A stretch of DNA of 64,000 nucleotides from Armatimonadota bacterium (GTDB taxonomy: Bacteria; Armatimonadota; UBA5829; DTJY01), in the NCBI GenBank assembly GCA_017993055.1, contig JAGONM010000001.1:1-64000 (forward strand), given 5' to 3'. Positions 8,047 to 16,728 of this stretch are shown piece by piece (positions within the stretch are counted from its first letter, which is position 1; the number at the start of each line of letters is the position of its first letter). The position numbers were made by a program, and so were the translations under genes. A model generated the notes under the pieces. The model was given only the letters and a program-made list of their open reading frames with translations. It made no database searches and was not told where the DNA came from.

Positions 8047-9591
8047 TCAAGCCGCCGCTCGCAGAAGCCCCTTGAGAGCATCCGGCAGTGTGCGAAGCAC
8101 GTCTCCCGCGACCATGCCGGCGGTCCCAAGACGCTCCTCTGCGATATCCCCAGCCCTGCCGTGGACGAATGCTCCGCAGATCGCGGCATCGAGCGTCGAG
8201 AGGCCCTGGGCAAGCAGTCCGCCGATAGCGCCCGCGAGGACATCGCCCGTGCCGCCGGTAGCAAGCCCCGGCCCACCCGTCGGGTTCACAAAGACTCTGC
8301 CCGATGGATCGGCTATCACGGTACGCGCACCCTTCAACACAACGACGGAACGGAAACGAGATGCGGCTTCCTTCGCGACATCCATCCGGTTAGACTGCAC
8401 CGCTTCCGTGCCGGTTCCGAGCAGTCGAGCCATCTCGCCGGGATGAGGAGTAAGCACCAGTGCGCAATGGTCGCCATCGAGTACGCCCGTACTCTGCGCC
8501 AGGGCATTCAGTCCGTCCGCATCTATGACCATCGGCTTGCTCGCCGATCTCAGAAAGCGGCGAACGAACTCGACGGTTTCGGGATGAGTGCCGAGACCGC
8601 ACCCGAGAATCACCGAATCACCCCTCTCGACCAGTTCGAGCGCCTGAGCGACGGCCTCCGATGAAATGGACAGGTTGCCCTTGTCCGGCAGGCCGCGAGT
8701 CATGACCTCGGTGAGTTTCGTCGCCATCACGTTCCACAGACCCGCAGGGCATCCGAGAGTCGCAAGCCCCGCGCCGACCCGCAGGGCGGCCTCCGATGCA
8801 AGGGCCGCCGCGCCCGTGAGTCCGAGCGACCCGGCGATGATGGTCGCGTGACCGAACGTCCCCTTGTGAGCGTCGGGAGGGCGCGTCGGGAGTTTATCGG
8901 CGACCATTCTCTCTTCAACGAGTTCGACGCCGACCTCCTCGTACAGGCACTTCGGGATGCCGATATCGGCGACGATGAGTCTGCCGACGCAGGCGGCCCC
9001 GGGATAGGTGACCAGCCCGATCTTCGGGAGAGCAAATGTCACGGTGCGGTCGGCCCTGACACAGTCGCCGAGGACGCTGCCGGAATCCGCGTCCAGGCCG
9101 GAAGGGACATCCACCGAGATGACCGGGATGCCGGACGCGTTGACAGCGCGGATGACCTCCGATGCGAGGCCGGCAACTTCGCCGCTCAATCCGGTGCCGA
9201 AGATCGCGTCAACGATCAGGTCGCAGCAACACAGGGAAGAGCTCAGCTCCTCAGCGGCAGAGACGATCGGGATCGGAACGCCCGAATCTAGGAGGATATC
9301 GAGGTTGGCCTTCGCGTCGCCGCGGACTTCATCCGGCCTGCCGAGCAGGTAGACGGAGACGAGCGCACCCGCCTCGATGAGCCGACGCGCGGCGACGAAC
9401 CCGTCGCCGCCGTTATTCCCACGACCCGCAACTACCGTGACGCGCTTCCCACGGGGGTCGCCGAGAGCTTCGCGCGCAGCCTCGAACACCTCGCGGCCGG
9501 CGTTCTCCATCAGCACTATGCCGGGGACGCCGAAGTCGTCGGACGCCCGCCTGTCAAACTCCTTCATCTGTGCGGCCGTTGCGATCTTCAT
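8047..9591 (-). CDS. nnr: Bifunctional NAD(P)HX epimerase / ADP-dependent NAD(P)HX dehydratase
   Basis: 514-aa fusion that repairs hydrated NADH and NADPH. The N-terminal YjeF_N epimerase domain (about 1-215) has LMENAGR and GRGNNGGDGFVAAR; the C-terminal ribokinase-like dehydratase (about 230-500) has the HKGTFGH segment and GGTGDVLAG anion-hole motif near the end. The ATG at 9591 is preferred: a promoter -10 box lies at 9611-9616, inside the longer open frame, and GAGG lies upstream. It is the first gene of the run ending with the kinase. Normal length for the fused family. Confidence 0.96.
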   Translation of the reverse strand: MKIATAAQMKEFDRRASDDFGVPGIVLMENAGREVFEAAREALGDPRGKRVTVVAGRGNNGGDGFVAARRLIEAGALVSVYLLGRPDEVRGDAKANLDILLDSGVPIPIVSAAEELSSSLCCCDLIVDAIFGTGLSGEVAGLASEVIRAVNASGIPVISVDVPSGLDADSGSVLGDCVRADRTVTFALPKIGLVTYPGAACVGRLIVADIGIPKCLYEEVGVELVEERMVADKLPTRPPDAHKGTFGHATIIAGSLGLTGAAALASEAALRVGAGLATLGCPAGLWNVMATKLTEVMTRGLPDKGNLSISSEAVAQALELVERGDSVILGCGLGTHPETVEFVRRFLRSASKPMVIDADGLNALAQSTGVLDGDHCALVLTPHPGEMARLLGTGTEAVQSNRMDVAKEAASRFRSVVVLKGARTVIADPSGRVFVNPTGGPGLATGGTGDVLAGAIGGLLAQGLSTLDAAICGAFVHGRAGDIAEERLGTAGMVAGDVLRTLPDALKGLLRAAA

Positions 9592-9610
9592 ATCAGCCAA
9601 CCTCGGGCGC

Positions 9611-9639
9611 ATTATACACCAGCCGCCCCGCTCGCACAA
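9611..9639 (-). promoter_or_regulatory. Sigma-70 promoter for the NAD(P)HX repair / phospho-signalling run
   Basis: On the minus strand TTGTGC (9639-9634) and TATAAT (9616-9611) are separated by 17 bp. The start codon at 9591 follows after a short leader, so this promoter could serve 9591 down to the kinase gene. It also argues against the ATG candidates upstream of 9591. Confidence 0.6.
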
Positions 9640-9717
9640 AGCGGGATGCTCTCCTCCTCACAGTTGTGCTCCCGTCGCCACCGGTTCTGATGACACTGAC
9701 GATCGCGAGAACGAGGG

Positions 9718-10074
9718 TTACTCGGAGACGGCGACCGCGTACGCCACGGCGTGGGTCCGGCAGTGGGAGATACTCACCATTACCCGACGGCCGGCCGCCG
9801 CCGACTTCGCCCCGCTCGCCAGATGCACGACCGGCGCGCCTGCGCCGTCAGAGAGTACCTCCACATCTCGCCACCTGAGGCTCCGGCCCAGCGCCTTCGC
9901 AACCGCCTCCTTGGCGGCAAACCGTCCAGCCACGCGCTCGGCCGGATCTCCCCCCGAGAAGCAGATCTCCTGCTCTCCGGCAGTCAGCACACGCGATCGA
10001 AATCCCGGATGGCGCTCGAGACTATCCCTGATCCGGGCTACTTCTATTATGTCGGCACCGACGCCGGTCACCAT
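9718..10074 (-). CDS. acpS: Holo-[acyl-carrier-protein] synthase
   Basis: 118-aa phosphopantetheinyl transferase of the AcpS family, which moves 4'-phosphopantetheine from CoA to the serine of apo-ACP. Metal and CoA-binding signatures are visible: GVGADIIEV with D8, and RFAAKEAVAKALG with the conserved Glu. Length matches the family. It lies 126 bp before the NAD(P)HX repair gene, a common pairing. Its substrate, AcpP, is encoded in this window at 34752-34988 but in a different cluster. Confidence 0.95.
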   Translation of the reverse strand: MVTGVGADIIEVARIRDSLERHPGFRSRVLTAGEQEICFSGGDPAERVAGRFAAKEAVAKALGRSLRWRDVEVLSDGAGAPVVHLASGAKSAAAGRRVMVSISHCRTHAVAYAVAVSE

Positions 10075-10180
10075 CGAATGTCACCCCAACATCAGTCCAT
10101 TACGGCTCGCAGCCTGCGATTCCTCCCGACCCAGCAAGAGCTGCCGGAAGCACAGGGTATCGTTTTGCCTGAAAACTGGG

Positions 10181-10186
10181 TATAAT
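10181..10186 (+). promoter_or_regulatory. Promoter -10 element of the STAS gene
   Basis: A perfect TATAAT lies 37 bp upstream of the STAS start codon, in the divergent gap after acpS. No good -35 match is seen at 16-18 bp. Confidence 0.45.
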
Positions 10187-10222
10187 GTATGTTGACGCGA
10201 TCCAGGCGAGGAGGCAACCGGC

Positions 10223-10606
10223 ATGGCTGATTCCTGGCATCTGACAAGGTTGAAAATAGACGTCAGGCACGAAGACGACATCGCCATCATCGAGGCGAGC
10301 GGCGAGTGCGACCTGATCACGAGCCGAATGCTGAAGGAGACCGCCGACGGCCTTTTCGAGAAAAAGAGCTGCAAGATCATATTCGATCTTCGCAACATGG
10401 ACTACATTGACAGTTCCGGCTTCAGGGTTCTTCTCGAAGCGAAAAGCATCGCCTCGAACCAAGGCGGAGATATCGCACTGGTGAGTCTCACCCCGCCGGT
10501 CGAGCGCGTCTACACTCTCCTCCGGCTCGACGAACTCGTGATGCGGACCGATTCCGTGGACGAGGCGGTCAGCAGGCTCAGACTGCTGCACTGCAACCCC
10601 GACTGA
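10223..10606 (+). CDS. STAS-domain anti-sigma factor antagonist
   Basis: 127-aa single STAS domain of the SpoIIAA/RsbV type. The segment MDYIDSSGFRVLL carries the Asp-Ser-Ser-Gly site (S64, S65) that partner-switching kinases phosphorylate to release the antagonist from its anti-sigma factor. The ATG has GAGGAGG at the right distance. It is transcribed alone; no RsbW-like kinase or sigma factor is adjacent, so its partner must be encoded elsewhere. Confidence 0.92.
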   Translation: MADSWHLTRLKIDVRHEDDIAIIEASGECDLITSRMLKETADGLFEKKSCKIIFDLRNMDYIDSSGFRVLLEAKSIASNQGGDIALVSLTPPVERVYTLLRLDELVMRTDSVDEAVSRLRLLHCNPD

Positions 10607-10619
10607 TCGCCCGGTGCGG

Positions 10620-11507
10620 TCACTCCTTCTTCCGCGTCTTGTAGATGTGCCGCGCGGCGCTCAACGCGGCAACTTGCCCCTGCCCTACCGCCTTCGCGAT
10701 CTGATACGGCGGACCCGTGCAGTCGCCGGCGGCGAACACTCCCGCGAAACTGGTCGCCATCGACGCATCCACCTCGATGAAGTTGTCCTTGATCGAGAGC
10801 CCTTCGAGCATGCTTCCGATCGGCATCGCCTCGCGGACGACAAATACGCCGTCGGCCCTCAACTCTCCGACATCGGTCTTCAGCGCTGAGACGATCTCCT
10901 CGCCCAGGATCTCCTCCGGCTTCGCGTGGATGACCTCGATGCCGGACTCCAGGGACCCGACATCCTCGTAGGTCGAGACGTACCTGACAGACCGGGCGAA
11001 ACCGGCGAGTGCGTTGGCCTCCTCCTCGCCCTCGCGTATGTATCCCGCCACTACCACATCCCTGCCGGCGTAGAGCGCGCCGTCGCACGTCACGCAGTAG
11101 TGCACACCCTTGCCAAGCAGCCGCTCCTCGCCTGGCAGGAGTTTCGCCTGCGCTACCCCGAGGGCAAGGACGATGGTACGCCCGTCGTAGATCTCCTTGT
11201 CCGTTCCGACGCAGAGGTTCTCACCCATCGGTAGAATCTTCTGCGCCCTCTCCCTGATCAGCCGGAAGCCGGTGAGCGCGAAGTGGGCGGCGAAACGATC
11301 CGCCAGCGCCGAACCCTCCAGGTTCGGCATTCCGAGATAGTTGGTGATCTCGGGATGCGCCCTCAGCTTTGAGGCCGGATCGTGGGCGTCCAAGACGATT
11401 GCGTTCAGGTTGCGCGCCTTCGCATTGACCGCCGCCGAGAGTCCGGCGGGCCCCGCGCCGATGATTATCACGTCTGCAAGTCCGATGGCAGGCGCATCGC
11501 TTTCCAT
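10620..11507 (-). CDS. Thioredoxin-reductase-like FAD-dependent oxidoreductase
   Basis: 295-aa flavoprotein of the thioredoxin reductase fold. The FAD-binding GAGPAGLSAA is at 18-27, the redox-active pair is in HYCVTCDG (C138, C141), and the C-terminal FAD motif is GVFAAGDCTG. The second nucleotide-binding site is unusual: where canonical enzymes have a GxGxxA loop this protein reads VVVAGYIREGEEEA, and there is no HRRD-type NADPH phosphate clamp. It may therefore use another electron donor (inference). A canonical TrxB is encoded divergently 145 bp away, so this is unlikely to be the housekeeping enzyme. Confidence 0.88.
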   Translation of the reverse strand: MESDAPAIGLADVIIIGAGPAGLSAAVNAKARNLNAIVLDAHDPASKLRAHPEITNYLGMPNLEGSALADRFAAHFALTGFRLIRERAQKILPMGENLCVGTDKEIYDGRTIVLALGVAQAKLLPGEERLLGKGVHYCVTCDGALYAGRDVVVAGYIREGEEEANALAGFARSVRYVSTYEDVGSLESGIEVIHAKPEEILGEEIVSALKTDVGELRADGVFVVREAMPIGSMLEGLSIKDNFIEVDASMATSFAGVFAAGDCTGPPYQIAKAVGQGQVAALSAARHIYKTRKKE

Positions 11508-11605
11508 TAGACATCTCCCGTGGGTCGTTCACTAGCGTTTGGAAACCTTATACCCGATGGCACTCTCACGGAAACCGCGGGGCGCGTCGTGCCGTGCATC
11601 GGTTG

Positions 11606-11614
11606 TGCTATAAT
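11606..11614 (+). promoter_or_regulatory. Extended -10 promoter of trxB
   Basis: TGCTATAAT, a perfect extended -10 (TGnTATAAT), lies 39 bp before the trxB start codon. No convincing -35 is seen, as expected for extended -10 promoters. Confidence 0.6.
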
Positions 11615-11652
11615 ACGATGGAACTACGCCTGTCGGCAATCAGGAGAACCAA

Positions 11653-12582
11653 GTGGACTACGACACCATCATCATCGGCGGCGGGCCGGCCGGACTGAGC
11701 GCCGGAGTATACGCGACGCGATCCCGCCTGAAGGCCATTCTGATAGAGAAGTACGCCTGCGGAGGGCAGATGATAGTCACCGACTTCGTAGAGAACTACC
11801 CCGGCTTCTGCGACGGCATCACCGGAGCCGAATTGAGCATCGCGATGGAGAAACAGGCTCGCAACCTCGGCCTGGAGATCAAGTCGGCGGAGGTGGTAAA
11901 CGTTGACTTCACCGCGCCGGAGAAGCGGGTCGTCACCTCGGAGGGGGAGTTCCGCGCGCCGACCATCATACTCGCCACGGGTGCGACTCCCCGGAGGCTG
12001 AATCTCCCGGGTGAGGATCGGCTGACCGGCAGAGGCGTGTCGTACTGCGCGACGTGCGACGGCGCGTTCTTTCGCGACAAGCCGATAGCTGTCGTCGGGG
12101 GTGGCAACACGGCTGTCCAGGACGCAGTCTTCCTCAGCAAGTTCGCGAGCAAGGTCACGATCATCCATCGGAGGGATGCTCTAAGGGCGACGAAGATTCT
12201 CCAGGAGCGCGCATTCAAGAACGAGAAGGTGGAGATCGCCTGGGACTCGTTAGTGAGCGAGATCCTGGGAGAGACGAAGGTCAGCGGACTGACGCTGAAG
12301 AACGTCCGCGACGGATCGGAGCGGACTCTATCCGTCGAAGGAGTCTTCATTCTGATCGGAACCGATCCGCACACGGAGTTCCTTCGCGGCCACGTGGCAC
12401 TCGATCCCGGCGGGTACATCCTGACAGACGAGGACATGCATACCAGCGTCCCCGGCGTATTCGCGGCAGGCGACTGCCGGCGGAAGAGCCTGCGCCAGAT
12501 GGTGACCGCAGCCGCCGACGGGGCGATCGCGGCGGTTGAAGCGGAGAAGCACCTTGAGGCGCTGCAGGATAAGACGCTCTAG
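11653..12582 (+). CDS. trxB: Thioredoxin reductase (NADPH)
   Basis: 309-aa low-molecular-weight thioredoxin reductase, which transfers electrons from NADPH through FAD to thioredoxin. FAD loop GGGPAGLSAG is at 9-18, the redox pair in SYCATCDG (C132, C135), NADPH loop GGGNTAVQDA, the HRRD phosphate clamp, and C-terminal GVFAAGDCRRK. GTG start with AGGAG six bases upstream. Downstream the WG-repeat gene starts after 25 bp and may be co-transcribed. Confidence 0.97.
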   Translation: MDYDTIIIGGGPAGLSAGVYATRSRLKAILIEKYACGGQMIVTDFVENYPGFCDGITGAELSIAMEKQARNLGLEIKSAEVVNVDFTAPEKRVVTSEGEFRAPTIILATGATPRRLNLPGEDRLTGRGVSYCATCDGAFFRDKPIAVVGGGNTAVQDAVFLSKFASKVTIIHRRDALRATKILQERAFKNEKVEIAWDSLVSEILGETKVSGLTLKNVRDGSERTLSVEGVFILIGTDPHTEFLRGHVALDPGGYILTDEDMHTSVPGVFAAGDCRRKSLRQMVTAAADGAIAAVEAEKHLEALQDKTL

Positions 12583-12607
12583 CGCTAAGCATATCGAAGG
12601 GGTGAAT

Positions 12608-13795
12608 ATGATGCGGAGAGCAATCACAGTTGCCGCAATCCTCGCAGTCATCGTAGGGGTCGGATGGATCATCATACCGTGGTTTGACTGCGGATGCCCT
12701 CCCCCCCGTGAGTACCAAGTAAAATGGGGCTTCATCGACAAGACCGGCAACCTCGTGATCAAGCCCCAGTATGGCCGCGCCCGAGGCTTCTCCGACGGCC
12801 TTGCGTGGGTCGGAGAATGGGAGAAGTACGGCTTCCCGAACCGACACCCGGGTACCAGATCAAGCGCATATATTGACAAGATGGGCAAGGTTGTCATTCG
12901 GAACGACGATGGTGATATGGGCTCCTTCTGCGACGGACTCGCCGTGATAACGCACCGCAGGGGGATTCTGGGCACCCTGACGGACAGAGACACTGGCAAA
13001 GCCGGATACATCGACCGCACCGGCGAGGTGGTCATCCCCGAACGCTTCGACGCTGCACGTGCCTTCTCCGAAGGCATGGCAGCGGTAAGGATCGGCGGCC
13101 GTGACACAGACAAGTGGGGCTACATAGACAAGACCGGCAAACTGATCATCGAACCACGATTCGACGAAGCACATCAGTTCTCCGAGGGATTTGCCGTGGT
13201 CGATCTGACACAGGACTACTGCGGCGGGCCGTACAACTTCGTCGACAAGAGCGGTAGGCTACTCAGTCCGAAGCCGCTGGATGGCGCTCATGATTTCGCC
13301 GACGGGTTTGCTCGGATCAAGATTGGCGACAGAGAAGGTCGGATAGACAGGAGCGGACGGATCACCTGGTCGTCCGTTGAGCTTAGGGAGTTCCACGACG
13401 GACTGGCCACGGTCAGCGTTGAGGACGATGCTCGCGTGTCCCTTAGGATCGGCTTTGTCGACGGGACCGGCAAGATGGTCATCCCAGCCAGATACGCCTA
13501 TGCCAATGACTTCTCAGAGGGTCTGGCTGCCGTGCAGGTCAATGTCGGCACCAAGTGGGGCTTCATCGACAAGACCGGGAAATTCGTCATCCCACCCCGC
13601 TTCGACAGGGCCGGTTCTTTCTACGAAGGGATGGCGTGCGTGAAGGTCGGCGACAAGTGGGGGTATATCGACAAGACCGGCGGGATGGTCATCAGACCTC
13701 AGTTTGACGGCGCGCGCCGATTCTCAGAAGGACTGGCACGCGTGGGGTTCGCCAGGGGGCGATACTTGGATTCATGCCGCCCGGACGAGAAGTAG
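12608..13795 (+). CDS. WG-repeat protein, membrane-anchored or exported
   Basis: 395 aa. An N-terminal hydrophobic segment (AAILAVIVGVGWIIIPWF) acts as signal or anchor. The rest is about nine WG repeats of some 35 residues, each with a core like KWGFIDKTGKxVIxPRFDxAxxFSEGLAxV; repeats 5 and 6 are the most degenerate. The start at 12608 has GAAGGGGTGA upstream; the open frame reaches back into trxB. WG repeats form beta-rich surfaces for protein binding, and the partner is unknown. Confidence 0.9.
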   Translation: MMRRAITVAAILAVIVGVGWIIIPWFDCGCPPPREYQVKWGFIDKTGNLVIKPQYGRARGFSDGLAWVGEWEKYGFPNRHPGTRSSAYIDKMGKVVIRNDDGDMGSFCDGLAVITHRRGILGTLTDRDTGKAGYIDRTGEVVIPERFDAARAFSEGMAAVRIGGRDTDKWGYIDKTGKLIIEPRFDEAHQFSEGFAVVDLTQDYCGGPYNFVDKSGRLLSPKPLDGAHDFADGFARIKIGDREGRIDRSGRITWSSVELREFHDGLATVSVEDDARVSLRIGFVDGTGKMVIPARYAYANDFSEGLAAVQVNVGTKWGFIDKTGKFVIPPRFDRAGSFYEGMACVKVGDKWGYIDKTGGMVIRPQFDGARRFSEGLARVGFARGRYLDSCRPDEK

Positions 13796-13851
13796 CCTCC
13801 AAAACCAGACTCTCCGCATAGTGGTGGCGGGACGGGGTCGAAGCAAGGGCT

Positions 13852-13904
13852 ACATGTCACAGGCGTCAGATGCCTGAGAACCAGACCTGACACCTGTGAC
13901 ATGT
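13852..13904. repeat. 18-bp inverted repeat between convergent genes
   Basis: Arms 13852-13869 and 13887-13904 (ACATGTCACAGG...) pair at 17 of 18 positions around a 17-nt loop. A smaller CAGGC/GCCTG pairing competes within the left arm and loop. There is no U-tract on either strand, so it may be a REP-like element or a Rho-linked 3' end for the two convergent genes. Confidence 0.6.
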
Positions 13905-13924
13905 GCTGATCAGAGAGGCAAGAG

Positions 13925-15139
13925 CTACTTCTCCCGGAAGATCGGGTTGTCGAACGCTGGGAAGTTGAACGGTTTGAAGTTCGAGCCGACCGTCTTCGGG
14001 AGCGCGATGATCGTGCCCCTCTCATAGTCGACGGTGTAGGCAGCGGGCTTGCCGTCCTTCTCCCCCCAGACAAAGACGTACACGTTCGCCATCGGGAACT
14101 GCATCCCCCGCATCGTGAAGTTCTCGATGCGTGCGTTGACGGTCTCGTCGCCGGTGAACCATACCGTCCCGATCTTGACAAACGGCTTGCCGTTCTCCTC
14201 GGCCTGTTCGACCAGGATCGAGTGGCTCTTACTGAGCATCAGGTCCGGCACCTTGTGGAAGAGATGGTAGGCAACCTGCTTCCACTCGGGCTTCTCGACG
14301 ACCAGTGATATCTCGAAGCAGATCGGCCTATCGTCCTTTTTTGCCAGGATCATCACGTTGGCATCCGACCAGGCGATCTGCTCGGGCTTGATCCCCTCCG
14401 GCAGGAACAGGTCCTGCTTCCCAGTTCCCGTCTTGCCGGTATTGCCGACAGCTACCTTCCATCCTGAGGCCACCCCCGACCTGATGAACGCAGCCCACTG
14501 CTTGCCATCAGCGCTGACCGCCGCGTCGCCGAAAGCAAAGGCCGACTGAAGAAGCACGGGCTTCGACTCATCGTTCGTCTTGACGTAGAACAGATCGAAG
14601 CCGGAGCGCGATGTCCGGCGGGTGAAGAGCACGGCGCCCTTGTCCTGGGGATAGTAGTCGGAGACCTCGGAGGCAACCAGGGTTCTGTTCGTTCCCGTCA
14701 CCGAGCACTGGTATAGATCGCCGTTCAGGTTCGCGTCGTTCGGCTTCAGCTTTAGATAGAGCACCGAGCAGTACCAGGATGCCTTCTGATTGCCATACTT
14801 GAAGGTCTTCTCGCTGGCCGTGTAGAGGTAATGGACGCCGCGAGCTTCCAGGATGATCCGATAGCCCGGGGTGAGAACCTGCGCGTACATCTTGCCGGGC
14901 TCGGGGATTCCGAGCGAAGCATCCGGCCAGGTGATGGGCGTCGTTTCGATGGCGTTGATGTCTTGGGCCTTCAGTTCGAGCCTCTTCGCGAGGTCGGCCT
15001 TGCACTTGCCCACGATGGGCGGTTCGGCCTCCGCAGCGAAGAGCGGCTGCGCGGCAACCGTGATGACGAAAAGAGCGCAGAGCAGCGTCAGTCCGCATCC
15101 AGAGAAGATGCCGCCGGGCATAGAGTCGAAACGTTTCAT
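13925..15139 (-). CDS. Exported protein of unknown function
   Basis: 404 aa. A signal peptide (hydrophobic core LTLLCALFVITVAAQ, likely cut after LFAA) is followed at about 45-110 by a small domain with WPDASLGIPEPG and VLTPGYRIILEARG, a motif pair I recognise from many secreted bacterial proteins but cannot name. The remainder looks like a beta-propeller-type repeat (LYQCSVTG, DLFYVK, WKVAVGN, each followed by short strands). The ATG has GGGAGG seven bases upstream. It is convergent with the WG-repeat gene. No catalytic residues can be proposed. Confidence 0.8.
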   Translation of the reverse strand: MKRFDSMPGGIFSGCGLTLLCALFVITVAAQPLFAAEAEPPIVGKCKADLAKRLELKAQDINAIETTPITWPDASLGIPEPGKMYAQVLTPGYRIILEARGVHYLYTASEKTFKYGNQKASWYCSVLYLKLKPNDANLNGDLYQCSVTGTNRTLVASEVSDYYPQDKGAVLFTRRTSRSGFDLFYVKTNDESKPVLLQSAFAFGDAAVSADGKQWAAFIRSGVASGWKVAVGNTGKTGTGKQDLFLPEGIKPEQIAWSDANVMILAKKDDRPICFEISLVVEKPEWKQVAYHLFHKVPDLMLSKSHSILVEQAEENGKPFVKIGTVWFTGDETVNARIENFTMRGMQFPMANVYVFVWGEKDGKPAAYTVDYERGTIIALPKTVGSNFKPFNFPAFDNPIFREK

Positions 15140-15260
15140 TGTCTACCTCCCGCAATCGCGCAAGCACTTGCTTCCTGAATCGTTGGACTCGAGGCCCCTC
15201 GCCAGGCTTCAATCGCCGGACGCGGATCGTTGCTCGGCGGCCCTTCGCCTTCCTCTTCAG

Positions 15261-16508
15261 CTAGACTGCCCTGGCCTCGCCCTTCGACGGATCAAACTCC
15301 ATGACCTTGTCTTGCCGGAAGGAATGAATGGCCATGTGGAGCGCTGTCATAACCCGATAGCCGAACACCTCGTTGCTTCGGGGCTTCCTGCGACTCTTCA
15401 CGCAGTCCAGGAAGTCGCGGAAGTGCTCCTCGAGAGACCAACCTCGCTCAGCGGTGATCTGCTCGGTCTCGGCCTCGTTCCCGACCGCCCTCTGAGCCTC
15501 GATCGTAGCGCTCGTCAGTTCGAGGTTGATCGTGCCTCGGTGTCCCCGGACAACCATGGGGATGCCGGAGTTGTTGGCGAGGGACGCCATCAGCAGCACG
15601 GAAGGACCGTTCGGGTATTCCATGGTGATGGTGAAGATGTCGGGAATCTCCGCGCCGTCTTTCCAGGCGTAGCGGCCGCCGGTGGCGGTCACACGCTTCG
15701 GGAGTTCGAGCCCCATCGTGCGGACGAGCGGCGTCAGGAGATGCGGCAGAAAGTCGGTTCCGCAGCCGCCGGAGTAGTCCCAGAAGGAGCGGAACGCGAA
15801 GAACCTGCCGGGATGCCAGGGGACCTTCTTCGCCGGGCCGAGCCACATATCCCAGTCGAGGTTTGTATTCGGGTCGGCCTGGCCGTCATTGCTGTTCGGA
15901 TCGTAGAGACCTATGCGGCCGTTTCGCATATCCGAAGCCTGGGCGTGGACGAGGTCGCCGATCGCACCGGCTCTGATCCTCTCGTTAGCCTGCTCCCAGA
16001 TGCTGCTGGACATGAACTGGGTGCCTACCTGCATGACGCGTTTGTTCCGCGAAACGGCGGTGACGACGTCCTGCGCTTCCTTCAGGTCGCGCCAGTGCGT
16101 CATGGGCTTCTCGCAGTAGACATCTTTGCCCGAGTCGGCGGCCTCGATGGTCATGCGCGAGTGCCAGTGGTCAGGCGTGGCGATGCTCACCGCGTCGACG
16201 TCTTTGCGGGCGATGATCTTGCGGTAGTCCTTGTACGGCTCGCCGCCCGTCCGAGACGCTGCGGCTTCCAGACGAGGTTGATACACGTCTGAAACGGCTA
16301 CGATATCCACCGGGTAGCCGCCGTTCTTGAGATTCTGCAGGGCGCCGATGTGGGCATTGCCCATTCCACCGCAGCCGATGACTGCGATGCGGACACGGCC
16401 GGCCGAGTCGGCCGCATCCGAGATCGAGCCGGTGCCGAGCAGGGCGACGCCTCCTGCGGCAGCGGCGGACGTCCTGAGGAAATCGCGCCGGGATAATCTC
16501 TCGTTCAT
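15261..16508 (-). CDS. Tat-exported Gfo/Idh/MocA family oxidoreductase
   Basis: 415 aa. A twin-arginine signal (LSRRDFLRTSAAAAGG) precedes a Rossmann NAD(P)-binding domain beginning VRIAVIGCGGMGNAHIG at about 36. Family motifs: ISIATPDHWH-like segment, CEKPMTH (the EKP catalytic-lysine motif), and DFLPHLLTP in the substrate domain. Members act on sugars and inositols with tightly bound NAD(P); Tat export fits a cofactor loaded in the cytoplasm. The gene is followed by the exported 404-aa gene. The substrate cannot be deduced. Confidence 0.92.
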   Translation of the reverse strand: MNERLSRRDFLRTSAAAAGGVALLGTGSISDAADSAGRVRIAVIGCGGMGNAHIGALQNLKNGGYPVDIVAVSDVYQPRLEAAASRTGGEPYKDYRKIIARKDVDAVSIATPDHWHSRMTIEAADSGKDVYCEKPMTHWRDLKEAQDVVTAVSRNKRVMQVGTQFMSSSIWEQANERIRAGAIGDLVHAQASDMRNGRIGLYDPNSNDGQADPNTNLDWDMWLGPAKKVPWHPGRFFAFRSFWDYSGGCGTDFLPHLLTPLVRTMGLELPKRVTATGGRYAWKDGAEIPDIFTITMEYPNGPSVLLMASLANNSGIPMVVRGHRGTINLELTSATIEAQRAVGNEAETEQITAERGWSLEEHFRDFLDCVKSRRKPRSNEVFGYRVMTALHMAIHSFRQDKVMEFDPSKGEARAV

Positions 16509-16728
16509 CTTCGTTCCTTTCTCCTAATCCAAGAGAGGCGTAGGAAATCACGCTGTCAGGAGAGGTTTCCATCAGCGGCACTGAACTTCCTCTGTGAAGG
16601 CAGGGATAACTGATGCGGACGCAGTATGAGGGTATGTGTCACAATCCGCCGGGTTGCCGCGTCTAATGCTTCGGATGACGAAGAGAGCATACGAGCGAGG
16701 CGATTCGGCAGGTACAGGAGGTACGCGA

